A stretch of 64,000 nucleotides of DNA from Sphingomonas yunnanensis (GCF_019898765.1 NZ_JAIOKB010000007.1:1-64000), one strand, 5' to 3'. Numbered from the stretch's first letter, positions 44,275 to 54,046 are shown. A program made the numbers and translations. The notes: a model not told the origin generated them from the letters alone.

Positions 44275-44297
44275 ATCCTCCCCGGCACGGGGAGGAT
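44275..44297 (+). promoter_or_regulatory. Hairpin enclosing the surE ribosome site
   Basis: ATCCTCCCC (44275-44283) pairs perfectly with GGGGAGGAT (44289-44297) across a five-base loop. The right arm contains the GGAGG that serves surE (ATG 44306), so folding would hide it. It may alternatively be a small REP-like element used as a ribosome site. Confidence 0.5.
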
Positions 44298-44305
44298 CTA
44301 GTTTC

Positions 44306-45070
44306 ATGCGCATCCTTCTCAGCAACGACGACGGCTATCATGCCCCCGGCCTCGCCGTGCTCGAGCGCATCGCCGCCCGGCTCTCCGACGACGTCTGGAT
44401 CTGCGCCCCCGCCGACGAACAGTCGGGCACCGGCCGCTCGCTCTCGCTGACCAAGCCGCTTCGCGTGCGTCGCTTCGACGCGCGCCGCTACGCCGTCGGC
44501 GGCACGCCCACCGACGCGGTCATGTTCGCGCTCGCCGAGGTAATGCGGGAGACGCCGCCCGATCTGATCCTCTCCGGCGTCAACCGCGGCGGCAATCTCG
44601 CCGAGGACGTGATGTACTCGGGCACCGTCTCGGCCGCGATGGAGGGTGCGCTCGCGGGCATCCGCTCGGTCGCGCTGAGCCAGAGATATAGCACCCGTGC
44701 GCCGGGCGAGGATGTCTCCTTCGCCGCCGCCGAGGACTGGGGCGAGCGCGTGCTGCGCCCGCTGCTCGACGCCGACTGGGCGCCGCGCACGATGGTCAAC
44801 GTCAACTTTCCCGCGCCTGACGCGGGCGAGGTGCGCGGCATCCGCGTCGTGCCGCAGGGCCTGCGCGACTATGGACGGGCGCGCTTCGAGACCCGGACCG
44901 ACCCGCGCGGCTACGACTATCACTGGCTCGCGCTCGGCAAGGTCGCCGCCGCGGCGCCGGGCGAGAGCGACCTCGCCTCGGTGACGGCGGGCTGGATCAC
45001 GGTCACGCCGCTCCATCTCGACCTCACCCGTCACGCCTCGCTCGAGCCGCTCGCGCGCGCTTATGGCTGA
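44306..45070 (+). CDS. surE: 5'/3'-nucleotidase SurE
   Basis: 254 residues. The metal-binding start (RILLSNDDGYHAPGL), GTPTDAV, and ILSGVNRGGNLAEDVMYSGT with the catalytic Asn are all present. SurE removes phosphate from nucleoside monophosphates and short polyphosphates, and is linked to stress survival. Five bases separate its stop from the next gene, an NlpD-like lipoprotein; surE-nlpD linkage is common in proteobacteria. Confidence 0.96.
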   Translation: MRILLSNDDGYHAPGLAVLERIAARLSDDVWICAPADEQSGTGRSLSLTKPLRVRRFDARRYAVGGTPTDAVMFALAEVMRETPPDLILSGVNRGGNLAEDVMYSGTVSAAMEGALAGIRSVALSQRYSTRAPGEDVSFAAAEDWGERVLRPLLDADWAPRTMVNVNFPAPDAGEVRGIRVVPQGLRDYGRARFETRTDPRGYDYHWLALGKVAAAAPGESDLASVTAGWITVTPLHLDLTRHASLEPLARAYG

Positions 45071-45075
45071 GCCGG

Positions 45076-46185
45076 GTGCGTGAGCCGGCCGTGACTCGCG
45101 CGGCGGTGCTGCCGCTGCTGCTGGCCGGGTGCATCCCCGCCGCCGAGCGCCCCGCGCCTATCGTAGCGCCCGCGGTCACGTTCCCCGCCGAGCCGGTGAT
45201 CGGACCCGCGCCAAAACCAGACCATCAGCGGCCACCGACGGCGCCACCGCAACGCGCTCACCGTGACGTGTCGAAGCTCCCCGCGCCGCGCCCCGCCTGG
45301 GAGGCACGCCAGGTTACGCCCGACGCGCGTTCGATCGCCGCGCAACGCTATACCGTCCGCCCCGGCGACACGCTCGGCGCGATCGCCGCGCGCACCGGCG
45401 CGGGCGCCGACGCGATCGCGCGCGCCAACGCGCTCGCCCCGCCCTTCCCCGTTCGCGCCGGTCAGACGCTCGCCATCCCGGGTGGTCGCTACCACCTCGT
45501 CCGCGCCGGCCAGACCGGCATCGCGATCGCGCGCGCTTATGGCGTGCCGTGGCGCGAGGTGATCGCCGCCAACGCGCTGGACGAACCCTATCTGCTCCGC
45601 GCCGGCCAGCGCGTGCTGATCCCGCACACGCCGGGCGGCGCGATCAGCGCGGCCGAGCGCGCCGCCGCCTTCACGCTCGACGTCGACACGATCCTCACCG
45701 GCGGCGAGCCCGCGGTGGTGGCCGGTCAGGCGCCCGCGACGCCGGTGGCGAGCCCGCGTCGCGTGCTCGCGCCGAGCGCCGCGACGGTGGCACCCGCCGC
45801 GCTGCCGGGCCGCTTCGTCTGGCCGGTCGACGGCACGATCGTGCGCCGGTTCGGCCCGGGCGCGACCGGCGAGCGCAACGACGGCATCAAGATCGCCGTC
45901 GCGCTGGACACGCCGATCCGCGCGATCGCCGACGGCACCGTCGCCTATGTCGGCTCGGAGGTGCCCGCGCTGGGTGGGCTGGTGATCGTGCGCCACGGCG
46001 GCGGCTGGACCTCGGTCTACGGTCACGCCGGCGCCTTGCTGGTCCAGCGCGGCCAGGCGGTGAGGAAGGGCCAGGTGATCGCGCGCAGCGGCGAGAGCGG
46101 CTTCGCCGACCGCCCCGAGCTCCACTTCGAGCTGCGTCGCGGCCGCACCCCGGTCGACCCGACGACGCAATTGCCGCACCGCTGA
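45076..46185 (+). CDS. NlpD-like lipoprotein: LysM plus degenerate M23 domain
   Basis: 369 residues. Lipobox LLLAGC with Cys19 and a Pro-rich linker (about 25-75) point to an outer-membrane lipoprotein. Two LysM units follow (YTVRPGDTLGAIAARTG; YHLVRAGQTGIAIARAYG), then an M23 domain. In it, the usual HxGxD is NDGIK, so a zinc ligand is lost, though YGHAG and LHFEL remain. NlpD and EnvC are similarly inactive and activate cell-wall amidases at division. Start GTG 45076, five bases after surE. Confidence 0.88.
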   Translation: MREPAVTRAAVLPLLLAGCIPAAERPAPIVAPAVTFPAEPVIGPAPKPDHQRPPTAPPQRAHRDVSKLPAPRPAWEARQVTPDARSIAAQRYTVRPGDTLGAIAARTGAGADAIARANALAPPFPVRAGQTLAIPGGRYHLVRAGQTGIAIARAYGVPWREVIAANALDEPYLLRAGQRVLIPHTPGGAISAAERAAAFTLDVDTILTGGEPAVVAGQAPATPVASPRRVLAPSAATVAPAALPGRFVWPVDGTIVRRFGPGATGERNDGIKIAVALDTPIRAIADGTVAYVGSEVPALGGLVIVRHGGGWTSVYGHAGALLVQRGQAVRKGQVIARSGESGFADRPELHFELRRGRTPVDPTTQLPHR

Positions 46186-46209
46186 CGCGCGTGTAACGCC
46201 CGCGGCACC

Positions 46210-47436
46210 ATGACCGACTATCAGTCCGACCTGCTCCGCTTGCTCTCCGAGCGCGGTTATCTCCATCAGCTCACCGACGCCGGCGCGCTCGACGCGCTGG
46301 CGCGGCGCGAGGTGGTGCCGGGCTATATCGGCTTCGACCCGACCGCGCCCTCGCTCCACGTCGGCAATCTGGTGTCGGTGATGCTGCTGCGGCGCTTGCA
46401 GCAGGCCGGGCACAAGCCCATCGTGCTGATGGGCGGCGGCACGGGCAAGATCGGCGACCCCAGCTTCAAGGACGAGGCGCGCAAGCTCGCCGGCGAGGAC
46501 GTGATCGCCGCCAATATCGCGAGCATCCAGCGCATCTTCGAGCGGTTTCTGACGTTGGGCGACGGCCCCAGCGACGCGGTGATGGTCAACAACGCCGAGT
46601 GGCTCGACCGGCTCGAATACATCCCCTTCCTCCGCGAGGTCGGGCAGCATTTCAGCGTCAATCGCATGCTCAGCTTCGACTCGGTCAAGCTAAGGCTCGA
46701 CCGCGAGCAGTCGCTCAGCTTCCTCGAGTTCAACTACATGATCCTGCAGGGTTACGACTTCCGCGAGCTGGCGCGGCGGCAGGGCGTGCGGCTGCAGATG
46801 GGCGGCAGCGACCAGTGGGGCAATATCGTCAACGGCGTCGAGCTGGCGCGGCGCATGGACGGCACCGAGGTGTACGGCGTCACCACCCCGCTGCTCACCA
46901 CCGCCGACGGGCAGAAGATGGGCAAGACCGTCGCGGGCGCGGTGTGGCTCCACGAGGATCAGCTGCCGCACTTCGATTACTGGCAGTTCTGGCGCAACGC
47001 CGACGATCGCGACGTCGGCCGCTTCCTGCGGCTGTTCACCGATCTGCCGCTCGACGAGATCGCGCGACTGGAGGCGCTCGAGGGCGCCGAGATCAACGAC
47101 GCCAAGAAGGTGCTCGCGAACGAGGCGACCGCGCTGTGCCGCGGCCGTGCCGCCGCGGAGGAAGCGGCCGAGACCGCACGCCGCACCTTCGAGGAAGGCG
47201 CGAGCGGCGCGGCATTGCCGTCGATCACCGCCAGCGGCGCGCTGCCGCTGGTCGACGCGCTGGTGGCGCTCGGCTTCGCCGCCTCGAAGGGCGAGGCGCG
47301 GCGGCTGATCAAGGGCGGCGGCGCCCGCGTCGACGGCGAGAAGGTCGGCGACGAGGCCGCGGTGATCGCCGTGACGGACGCACCGGTGCGGGTCTCGGCA
47401 GGCAAGAAGCACCATGGCCTGGTGAATCCGGGCTAA
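46210..47436 (+). CDS. tyrS: Tyrosyl-tRNA synthetase
   Basis: 408 residues. Class I core with HIGH-like [20 protein letters not shown], Tyr-site QGYDF and GSDQWGNI, the KMSKS-like [11 protein letters not shown], and a C-terminal S4 RNA-binding domain ([20 protein letters not shown]). Charges tRNA-Tyr. The gene follows the NlpD-like gene by 24 bases. Confidence 0.97.
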   Translation: MTDYQSDLLRLLSERGYLHQLTDAGALDALARREVVPGYIGFDPTAPSLHVGNLVSVMLLRRLQQAGHKPIVLMGGGTGKIGDPSFKDEARKLAGEDVIAANIASIQRIFERFLTLGDGPSDAVMVNNAEWLDRLEYIPFLREVGQHFSVNRMLSFDSVKLRLDREQSLSFLEFNYMILQGYDFRELARRQGVRLQMGGSDQWGNIVNGVELARRMDGTEVYGVTTPLLTTADGQKMGKTVAGAVWLHEDQLPHFDYWQFWRNADDRDVGRFLRLFTDLPLDEIARLEALEGAEINDAKKVLANEATALCRGRAAAEEAAETARRTFEEGASGAALPSITASGALPLVDALVALGFAASKGEARRLIKGGGARVDGEKVGDEAAVIAVTDAPVRVSAGKKHHGLVNPG

Positions 47437-47516
47437 CCTTCTTCCTTCGCGTACCGCTCATCCTGCATTAACCGCGCGCCGGTACACCGCGAGGCTGGTA
47501 GAGCGGGAGAAGCCGG

Positions 47517-47828
47517 ATGGTCGCGCGTTCAGCGATGATGGCCTATGAGGATCGCGTCGAGCCGCGCGACGAGACGTTGTGCCGCAGCTGGCTGTTCGAC
47601 GCCACCGGCGCGCGCCACGCCGTGACGGTCGTCAACCTCTCGCTCAACGGCTTCATGGCGCGCACCGATGCGCCGCTGGCGAATGGCGAGCGGGTCGTGC
47701 TCACCCTGCCCGTGGTCGGCGACCGCACCGCCGAGATCCGCTGGTCGCTCGGCGGCCGCGTCGGTGCCAAGTTCGCGCAGGAACTGCCCGCCGCGCTGTA
47801 CCCGTGCGCGCTCGCCGCGATGCGTTGA
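47517..47828 (+). CDS. PilZ-like domain protein, second copy
   Basis: 103 residues. ARHAVTVVNLSLNGFMARTD contains the NxSxxG motif, and RVGAKFAQEL the later part of the fold. The N-terminal Arg motif is weak (EPRDETLCRSWLF), so c-di-GMP binding is less certain than for the protein at 41258. GGGAGAAG precedes ATG 47517. Confidence 0.75.
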   Translation: MVARSAMMAYEDRVEPRDETLCRSWLFDATGARHAVTVVNLSLNGFMARTDAPLANGERVVLTLPVVGDRTAEIRWSLGGRVGAKFAQELPAALYPCALAAMR

Positions 47829-47839
47829 GCGGGGGCGGC

Positions 47840-48280
47840 TCAGCCGCGCCGCAGCAGCAGCGCGCCCGCGAGCACCAGCGCCACCCCGCCCAGCCGCGCG
47901 GGTGACAGCGGCTGCTGCGGCAGCCCGAGCCAGCCGAAGCGATCGACCACCAGCGCGGTGACGAGCTGGCTCGCGACCGCGATCGTCAGCGTCACCGCCA
48001 ACCCGAGCCGCGGCGTCGCGAACGCCAGCGCGGCGACGAAGGCGGCGCCGTACACGCCGCCGAGCCACGCCCACCAGGGCGCACCGCGCAACGCCGCGAG
48101 CGGCGTGCGATCCGCCGCCGCCCAGACCGTCAGCAGCACCGCCACGCCGGTGGCGAAGGAGACCAGGGCGGCGAGCCACACCGAGCCGCCGGCCTTCGCG
48201 AGCGCGGCGTTGGTCGGCGGCTGCGCGGCGACGCCCACGCCGGCGAGGACGACTAGGAGGAGCGGGAGGAAGCTGGGCAT
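47840..48280 (-). CDS. YdcZ/DUF606-type small DMT transporter
   Basis: 146 residues, about four to five spans: FLPLLLVVLAGVGVAAQPPTN, WLAALVSFATGVAVLLTVWA, WWAWLGGVYGAAFVAALAFA, VTLTIAVASQLVTALVVDRF and GGVALVLAGALLL. The AQPPTNAALAK start and DRFGWLG match the DUF606 family of half-sized drug/metabolite transporters, which likely dimerise. Substrate unknown. GGGAGGA lies upstream of ATG 48280. Confidence 0.88.
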   Translation of the reverse strand: MPSFLPLLLVVLAGVGVAAQPPTNAALAKAGGSVWLAALVSFATGVAVLLTVWAAADRTPLAALRGAPWWAWLGGVYGAAFVAALAFATPRLGLAVTLTIAVASQLVTALVVDRFGWLGLPQQPLSPARLGGVALVLAGALLLRRG

Positions 48281-48608
48281 GAGCGACAGGGCCTTCTGGT
48301 GATTCCGCCTGTAACAGGCCGGCCCGCCACGAAGTGCCGTGCGCGCTCACGCGGGCCGACCTTGGACCTGCGGAGCGACACCATCTGTCCATCGACCCAT
48401 CGCGGTGAGTCTGCGCGCTGACGCGAAATTTCGCTAACGCAAGTATTTAGCACGACGAATCCATCGGCGCGCTAAACAAATTTCCAGCGAGATCACGTTT
48501 TTACCCGTCCTGATGATTGGCATTGACCGACGCGGGCACGCCCCACGCCTACCTTCATCACCTCTATATTGGAGCGGTGCTTACTGGTTTATCGAAAAGG
48601 AGAACGAC
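48281..48608. other. AT-rich control region ahead of the autotransporter
   Basis: No gene lies here. The stretch from about 48420 to 48520 is markedly AT-rich against its surroundings. It holds a perfect palindrome GCGAAATTTCGC (48423-48434), repeated GCTAA/TTAGC words, and a TTGACC at 48523-48528 that could act as -35. AAAAGGAG gives a strong ribosome site just before ATG 48609. Confidence 0.5.
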
Positions 48609-51299
48609 ATGCGCGAGGCCATTTACCCGCGGAGACGCCTGCACACGTTGGCGAGCCGCGGCAGTGCTCTGGCCCTGATGGTGGCGCTTTCCGGCACGTC
48701 ATCGGCACAGGCACAGGACGCCTCGCCGAACTCACCGACGTCGCTGCCGGCGATCCGTTCGCTGGACAACAAGGGTGACGTGACCTTCTCGAACGATAAG
48801 GACATCCTGGTCGACCGCGGTGACGCCCTCGTGCTTGGCACGGAGGGCGGGCAGATCACGGCGCGCAATTCCGGCACCATCACGGGCGCGGTGGGCTTTC
48901 AATCCTTCTCGGGCGAAGGCGATGCCGCAACCCATCCGGTTGGCGTGACATTCGTGAATGTCGGATCGATCTCCAGCGCATCGGACGAGATCGTCGACGT
49001 CTCGGTCGGTGATCGAACGGGTGCGCCGGCCGTCCTCAATGTCACGAACGGCGGGACGATCAGCGCCTCTGCCGCCAACGCGGCCGCTTTGCACATCGTA
49101 TATCCGAACGATAAAACTGCCGCGATCCCCCAAGACAGCCGGTCTATCAACATCATCAACAGCGGTCGGATCAGCAGCAACTCAGGCGCCCAGTACTTCG
49201 ATAAGAACGGCGACGCCGGCAAACCATCGTCAGCGATCAGGATCGAATCGGGTGGAAATTATACTGCCGCTATCGACAACTCTACGACGGGCGTGATCGA
49301 GGCCACTGGCGAGCTATCAAGCGCGATCATATCGGCCGCGGCCTTGCGCCTCTCGAACGCAGGAATAGTCCTCGGCGGGGCGGGAGGAGCCATATGGTTG
49401 GGCGAGGAAGAACGTCGAGCTCAAGGGGTTGACTATATCGACCTGCCCGGCGCGATCCTTGGCTGGGACGGCGACGACCAGATCGTCAACACCGGCAGCA
49501 TCGTCGGCGCGATCGACCTGCGCGACGGCGACAACCGCATCGACAATGCCGGCCTGATCGACGGCGACGTCACGTTCGGCAAAGGCGACGACATTTTCGC
49601 TGCCACGGGTCCGGGTCGTGTCACCGGGCTGATCGACGGCGGCGCCGGTACCAACCAGTTCCTCGTCAGCGGCGGCACCGCGGGCGCGCCCGCCGCGCTC
49701 ACCGCCGTCCAGAACTTCCAGTCCTTCGTGGTAAGCCAGGGCTTCGCGACGATCGCGCGGCGCGCGGACGTGGGGCGGATCGAGCTCACCGGCGGCCTAC
49801 TCGTCGGCCTGTCGGGCTCGACGATCACCGCCGGCGAGATCCTGGTCGGCAAGGACGCGACGTTCGGCTCGGCCGGCGTGGTCAACGCCAACATCACCGT
49901 CGCGGGGACGCTCAGCCCGGGCGCCTCGCCCGGCACGATGGTCGTCAACGGCGATGTCGCACTGGGCAAGGGCTCGGTCTCCCTGTTCGAGCTCGGGCCG
50001 GTCTCGGACAAGCTCCTGATCAACGGCAAATTGTCGATCGTGCCCGGGGCGACGCTGAAGCTCGTCGCGGTCGGGCCGGTGCGCCCTGGCCGCACCTTCG
50101 TATTGATCAACGCGTCGAACGGCACCACCGGCAGCTTCACCACCATCGACAAGGCCGCTGACGTCCCCGGCGCGCTGGTCGTCGGACCGCAGGGCCTCGA
50201 GTTGATCACGCTGTTTGAGGCGCCCAAGGGGGCGAACCGCGCGGTGAGCAGCACGATCGGCTACCTCAACACCCTGCTCACCGGTGATGCGAGCGACCGG
50301 CTGGTCGACGCGATACCGAAGCTGCTGACCGCCTCGGGTGAGGCCAACGCGGCTGCGCTCGCCCGGCTCACGCCCGAGCCCTACGCCCAGGCGACGCAGA
50401 TCGGCACCGACGACGCGCTGCTGCTGATCCAGGCCGCGCGCGGCGCGGCGCTCGCGCCATACGGCGAGGACGCGGGCCTGTTCACCTTCGGGCAGGCACT
50501 CGGGCAGTGGCACAGGCTGCGCGGCTATGCCCCGGCAGGCAGCGCCAATGCGGTCGGCCAGACCTTCGGTACGATCGGCGGCCTCGGCTTCGCCGATCAT
50601 GGCTGGGTGGTCGGCGCCTTCGGCGGCAATCTGACCAACCGCCAGCATGTCGTCGGTCGCGGCGCGCAGACTCGTGTCGAGAGCCTGATCACCGGCATCC
50701 ATGGCCGCTTTGCCAGCGAGCAGGGCTTCGGCTTCTCCGCCGCGCTGATGTTCGACGGCGGCCGCGCCCGCACGCATCGCTGGCTGCCAGACGAGCGGCA
50801 GGTGTGGAGCCGGTACAAGCTCAACAGCGTCACGAGCGACCTGTCCGCCTACTACGCCGCCGACATGGGGCATGACTGGACGCTGACGCCCCGCCTCGGG
50901 CTCACCTATGTGCGCACTATCCGCGGCGCGCTGAGCGAGGACGGTGGCAGTGTGTTCGCGCTCGACGTCGCGCGCGAGCGCCACGTCGCAGGCTTCGCGG
51001 ACGGCGGCCTCAGCTTCGCGCGCAGCGAGCGGTCGAGCGAGGCATGGCGCCCTTATGTGACGCTCGGGGCGCGGTACCAGCTGCAGGGGCAGCGCGTGCG
51101 AGCGGTCGGCGGGCTGGACGAGGGCGATCTCGACCTGATCGGCGTCGGGGCCAGCCGCGCGCGGCTGGTCGGCACCGCCCATGCCGGCGTGGGCTATCGC
51201 CCGAGCGACGCGATCGAGATCTTCGCCGGGGCCGCGGCGCAGACCGGGCGCGACGATCACCAGGAATCGATCACCGCGGGCGTTCGCGCTCGCCTCTGA
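48609..51299 (+). CDS. Autotransporter (type Va secretion) with beta-barrel
   Basis: 896 residues. Signal peptide (ALALMVALSGTSSAQAQ), a passenger rich in short beta-helix-type repeats (VNVGSIS, LNVTNGGTISAS, NIINSGRISS, IVNTGSIVGAIDLRDGDNRI), a GATLKLVAVGPVRPG/PGTMVVNGDV section common in autotransporter passengers, and a C-terminal barrel (about 640-896) ending GVRARL. The first part of the passenger (about 48840-49430) has lower GC and different codon use from the rest. Adhesin or surface function is likely; no catalytic domain was seen. ATG 48609 has a clear ribosome site. Confidence 0.9.
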   Translation: MREAIYPRRRLHTLASRGSALALMVALSGTSSAQAQDASPNSPTSLPAIRSLDNKGDVTFSNDKDILVDRGDALVLGTEGGQITARNSGTITGAVGFQSFSGEGDAATHPVGVTFVNVGSISSASDEIVDVSVGDRTGAPAVLNVTNGGTISASAANAAALHIVYPNDKTAAIPQDSRSINIINSGRISSNSGAQYFDKNGDAGKPSSAIRIESGGNYTAAIDNSTTGVIEATGELSSAIISAAALRLSNAGIVLGGAGGAIWLGEEERRAQGVDYIDLPGAILGWDGDDQIVNTGSIVGAIDLRDGDNRIDNAGLIDGDVTFGKGDDIFAATGPGRVTGLIDGGAGTNQFLVSGGTAGAPAALTAVQNFQSFVVSQGFATIARRADVGRIELTGGLLVGLSGSTITAGEILVGKDATFGSAGVVNANITVAGTLSPGASPGTMVVNGDVALGKGSVSLFELGPVSDKLLINGKLSIVPGATLKLVAVGPVRPGRTFVLINASNGTTGSFTTIDKAADVPGALVVGPQGLELITLFEAPKGANRAVSSTIGYLNTLLTGDASDRLVDAIPKLLTASGEANAAALARLTPEPYAQATQIGTDDALLLIQAARGAALAPYGEDAGLFTFGQALGQWHRLRGYAPAGSANAVGQTFGTIGGLGFADHGWVVGAFGGNLTNRQHVVGRGAQTRVESLITGIHGRFASEQGFGFSAALMFDGGRARTHRWLPDERQVWSRYKLNSVTSDLSAYYAADMGHDWTLTPRLGLTYVRTIRGALSEDGGSVFALDVARERHVAGFADGGLSFARSERSSEAWRPYVTLGARYQLQGQRVRAVGGLDEGDLDLIGVGASRARLVGTAHAGVGYRPSDAIEIFAGAAAQTGRDDHQESITAGVRARL

Positions 51300-51308
51300 A
51301 CCGGACAA

Positions 51309-51336
51309 GCGGGTACGCGTCGAGGCGCGTGCCCGC
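51309..51336 (+). terminator. Hairpin after the autotransporter
   Basis: GCGGGTACGCG (51309-51319) pairs with CGCGTGCCCGC (51326-51336) with one G-U, seven bases after the stop. There is no U-run, so its role in termination is uncertain. The rest of the 266-base gap to recG shows nothing notable. Confidence 0.45.
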
Positions 51337-51565
51337 CCCTCACGCGGTCGCTGCTCCGGGCCGCGCGGCAGCCTCCACGGCGCCCGCGACAACTTAGCCG
51401 GCCCGCGACAGCCTGTCGGCCCTGACCTCGTGACCCGATGCGATGGGCGGTATGATCGAGATCACGCCGGCGCCTCGAGCCACGCTCTGCCGCCGATGGG
51501 AGCGGCAGCGGCTGATGGACAAGCGGCGGTCATCTCCGCTCAGCCGGCGGGCGGCACTCGGCCCC

Positions 51566-53620
51566 TCACCCCGATCGCAGCAGCGCCACCCCCGCCTCGC
51601 GCTCGAACAGGTAGAGCGCCACCCGCGCGGCCTGCCCCCTCGTCCCCTCCAGACCGCCGTCGCGATCGATCAGCAGCCGCGCGTCGTCGGTCGCCGCGGG
51701 GAGTAGCTCACCCAGCAGCTCGGGGGTGGCGAGCCGGAACATCGCCTCACCCGACTGGCGCGTGCCGAGCAGCTCGCCCGCGCCGCGAAGGCGCAGGTCC
51801 TCCTCGGCGAGGCGGAAGCCGTCGTTGCTCTCGCGCATCAGCGCCAGCCGCGCCCGCGCGGTCTCGCTCAGCGACCCGCCGCGGAGCAGCAGGCACACCG
51901 ACTTGCCCCCACCCCGCCCGACTCGCCCGCGCAGCTGGTGGAGCTGCGCCAGACCGAAACGGTCGGCGTGCTCGATCACGATCAGCGTCGCGTTGGGCAC
52001 GTCGACGCCGACCTCGATCACCGTCGTCGCCACCAGCACGCCCGCCGCGTTGGCGGAGAACCGCGCCATCACCGCGTCCTTCTCCGCCCCGCGCATCCGG
52101 CCATGGACCAGCGCGACGCGGTCGCCGAAGCGCGCCTGCAACGAGGCCGCGCGCGCCTCCGCGGCCTGGAGGTCGCTGGTCGCGCTCTCCTCCACCAGCG
52201 GACAGACCCAATAGGCCTGCTTCCCGTCCGCGAGATGACGGCCGAGCGCGTTGACCACCTCGTCGATCCGCTCCTCCGAGACGACGCGGGTCTCGATCGG
52301 CTCCCGCCCCGGCGGCATCTCGTCGAGCCGGCTCTGGTCCATCTCGCCGTGAAGCGCGAGCGTCAGCGTGCGCGGGATCGGGGTCGCGGTCATCGCCAGC
52401 ACGTGCGGCGGGGTCTGGCCCTTGGCCTGGAGGAGCATCCGCTCCGCCACCCCGAAGCGGTGCTGCTCGTCCACCACCACCAGCGCCAGGTCGCGGTAGC
52501 GCACCGCCTCCTGGAAGATCGCGTGCGTGCCGATCAGCAGCTGGATCGAGCCGTCCGCCAGCCCCATCAGCGTCGCCTCGCGCGCGCGACCCTTGTCGCG
52601 CCCGGTCAGCACCGCGATCTCGACCGGCAGCCCGGCGAGCAGTCGGCGCAGCGTGTCATAGTGCTGGCGCGCGAGGATCTCGGTCGGCGCGAGCAGCGCC
52701 CCCTGTGCCCCCGCCTCGATCGCGATCAGCAGCGCCATCGCCGCCACCAAGGTCTTGCCCGCGCCGACATCGCCTTGGAGCAGCCGCAGCATCGGCGCGC
52801 TCTGCGCCAGGTCGCCCTCGATCTCGCGCACGCTGCGCGCCTGCGCGCCGGTGAGCTGATAGGGCAGCCGCAGCAGGTCGCGCAGCCGCCCGTCGCCCTG
52901 CAACGAGCGCCCGCGGCGCTTGCGCGTGTCGGCGCGCACGAGCGAGAGCGCGAGCTGGTTGGCGAACAGCTCGTCATAGGCGAGCCGCGCGCGCGCCACG
53001 GCGTCCGCCGGGTCGGCGTGGATCCGCTCCACCGCCGCGCGCCAGTCGGGCCAGTCGTGCCGCGCCTTGAGGCTGGGCTCGATCCACTCGTCCAGCGCCG
53101 GCGCGCGCGCCAGCGCCTGCTCGACCAGCGCGGCGAGCCGGCGCGAGGTCAGCCCCTCGCTCAGCGGGTAGATCGCCTCGCGCGCGCGGAAGCCCTCCTC
53201 CTCGCCGCCGATCTCGGGATGAACGATCTGAAGCGCGTCGCCGTAGCGGTCGAGCCGGCCCGAGACTCGCTTGGGCTCGCCCAGCGGCAGCTGCTTGCGC
53301 GCCCAGCCCGAGCCGCCGCCGAAGAACACCAGGCTCGCGTGGTTGCCCGCCGCGTCGGTCGCCTGGACGCGGGTCGGCGCGCGCGGGCTGGAGCCGCTGC
53401 GATAATCGCGCGGGGTGAGCGTGATCGCGATCGTGCGGCCGACGTCGGCCTCGTCGAGCTCGTCGCGCGCCACCCGGTCGACCCAGCCCGAGGGCAGGTG
53501 GAACAGCAGGTCGACCGCGCGCGCGATACCCAGCCGGTCGAGCGGCTTGGCCAGCGCCGGGCCGACGCCCTTGAGCACGGCCACCTCGGCGAACAGCGGA
53601 TTGAGGATCTCGGGTCGCAT
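51566..53620 (-). CDS. recG: ATP-dependent DNA helicase RecG
   Basis: 684 residues. N-terminal wedge/OB domain, Walker A (LLQGDVGAGKTLVAAM), DEQH box (VVVDEQHRFGV), motif III (MTATPIPRTL), motif VI (QLRGRVGRGGG) and the C-terminal TRG region. RecG reverses stalled forks and branch-migrates Holliday junctions. ATG 53620. It is divergent from the sdhE-mfd pair; the three genes are frequently neighbours in alphaproteobacteria. Confidence 0.97.
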   Translation of the reverse strand: MRPEILNPLFAEVAVLKGVGPALAKPLDRLGIARAVDLLFHLPSGWVDRVARDELDEADVGRTIAITLTPRDYRSGSSPRAPTRVQATDAAGNHASLVFFGGGSGWARKQLPLGEPKRVSGRLDRYGDALQIVHPEIGGEEEGFRAREAIYPLSEGLTSRRLAALVEQALARAPALDEWIEPSLKARHDWPDWRAAVERIHADPADAVARARLAYDELFANQLALSLVRADTRKRRGRSLQGDGRLRDLLRLPYQLTGAQARSVREIEGDLAQSAPMLRLLQGDVGAGKTLVAAMALLIAIEAGAQGALLAPTEILARQHYDTLRRLLAGLPVEIAVLTGRDKGRAREATLMGLADGSIQLLIGTHAIFQEAVRYRDLALVVVDEQHRFGVAERMLLQAKGQTPPHVLAMTATPIPRTLTLALHGEMDQSRLDEMPPGREPIETRVVSEERIDEVVNALGRHLADGKQAYWVCPLVEESATSDLQAAEARAASLQARFGDRVALVHGRMRGAEKDAVMARFSANAAGVLVATTVIEVGVDVPNATLIVIEHADRFGLAQLHQLRGRVGRGGGKSVCLLLRGGSLSETARARLALMRESNDGFRLAEEDLRLRGAGELLGTRQSGEAMFRLATPELLGELLPAATDDARLLIDRDGGLEGTRGQAARVALYLFEREAGVALLRSG

Positions 53621-53739
53621 GACTATGTAGCGCCCGACTATTCTGCCTCCCGCCGCGGCGCCAGCGAAAGCTTGCGGCGGCGTCGTGGCAGCGCTCCGCT
53701 ATGGCATAGACGGGCCGCGCGCGGCCGACGGGAGATCAC

Positions 53740-54003
53740 GTGGACCAGGACATCCGGCTCAAGCGCCTGCGTTTCCGCGCCTGGCACCGCGGCACGCGCG
53801 AGGCCGATCTGATGATCGGCGGCTTCTTCGATACCCACGCCGCGAGCTGGACGCGCGAGCAGCTCGACTGGTTCGAGCGGCTGCTCGAGGAGCAGGACGT
53901 CGACATCATGGGCTGGGCGATCGGCTCGCTGCCCTGCCCGCCCGAGTGGGACGGCGAGATGATGGAAGTGATGCGGCGGGTGGATTTCGTGACGATCCCG
54001 TGA
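53740..54003 (+). CDS. sdhE: Succinate dehydrogenase flavinylation factor SdhE
   Basis: 87 residues. The RGxxE motif is in WHRGTREADLMIGGF, followed by LDWFERLLEEQDVDIMGWAIG, the YgfY/SdhE fold. SdhE helps attach FAD to the SdhA subunit. Start is GTG 53740 with GGAG upstream. It lies between recG (divergent) and mfd. Confidence 0.93.
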   Translation: MDQDIRLKRLRFRAWHRGTREADLMIGGFFDTHAASWTREQLDWFERLLEEQDVDIMGWAIGSLPCPPEWDGEMMEVMRRVDFVTIP

Positions 54004-54046
54004 GGCTCGTCTCACGTGCTGCCGGACCCGACCGAGTCTCCCTCCC

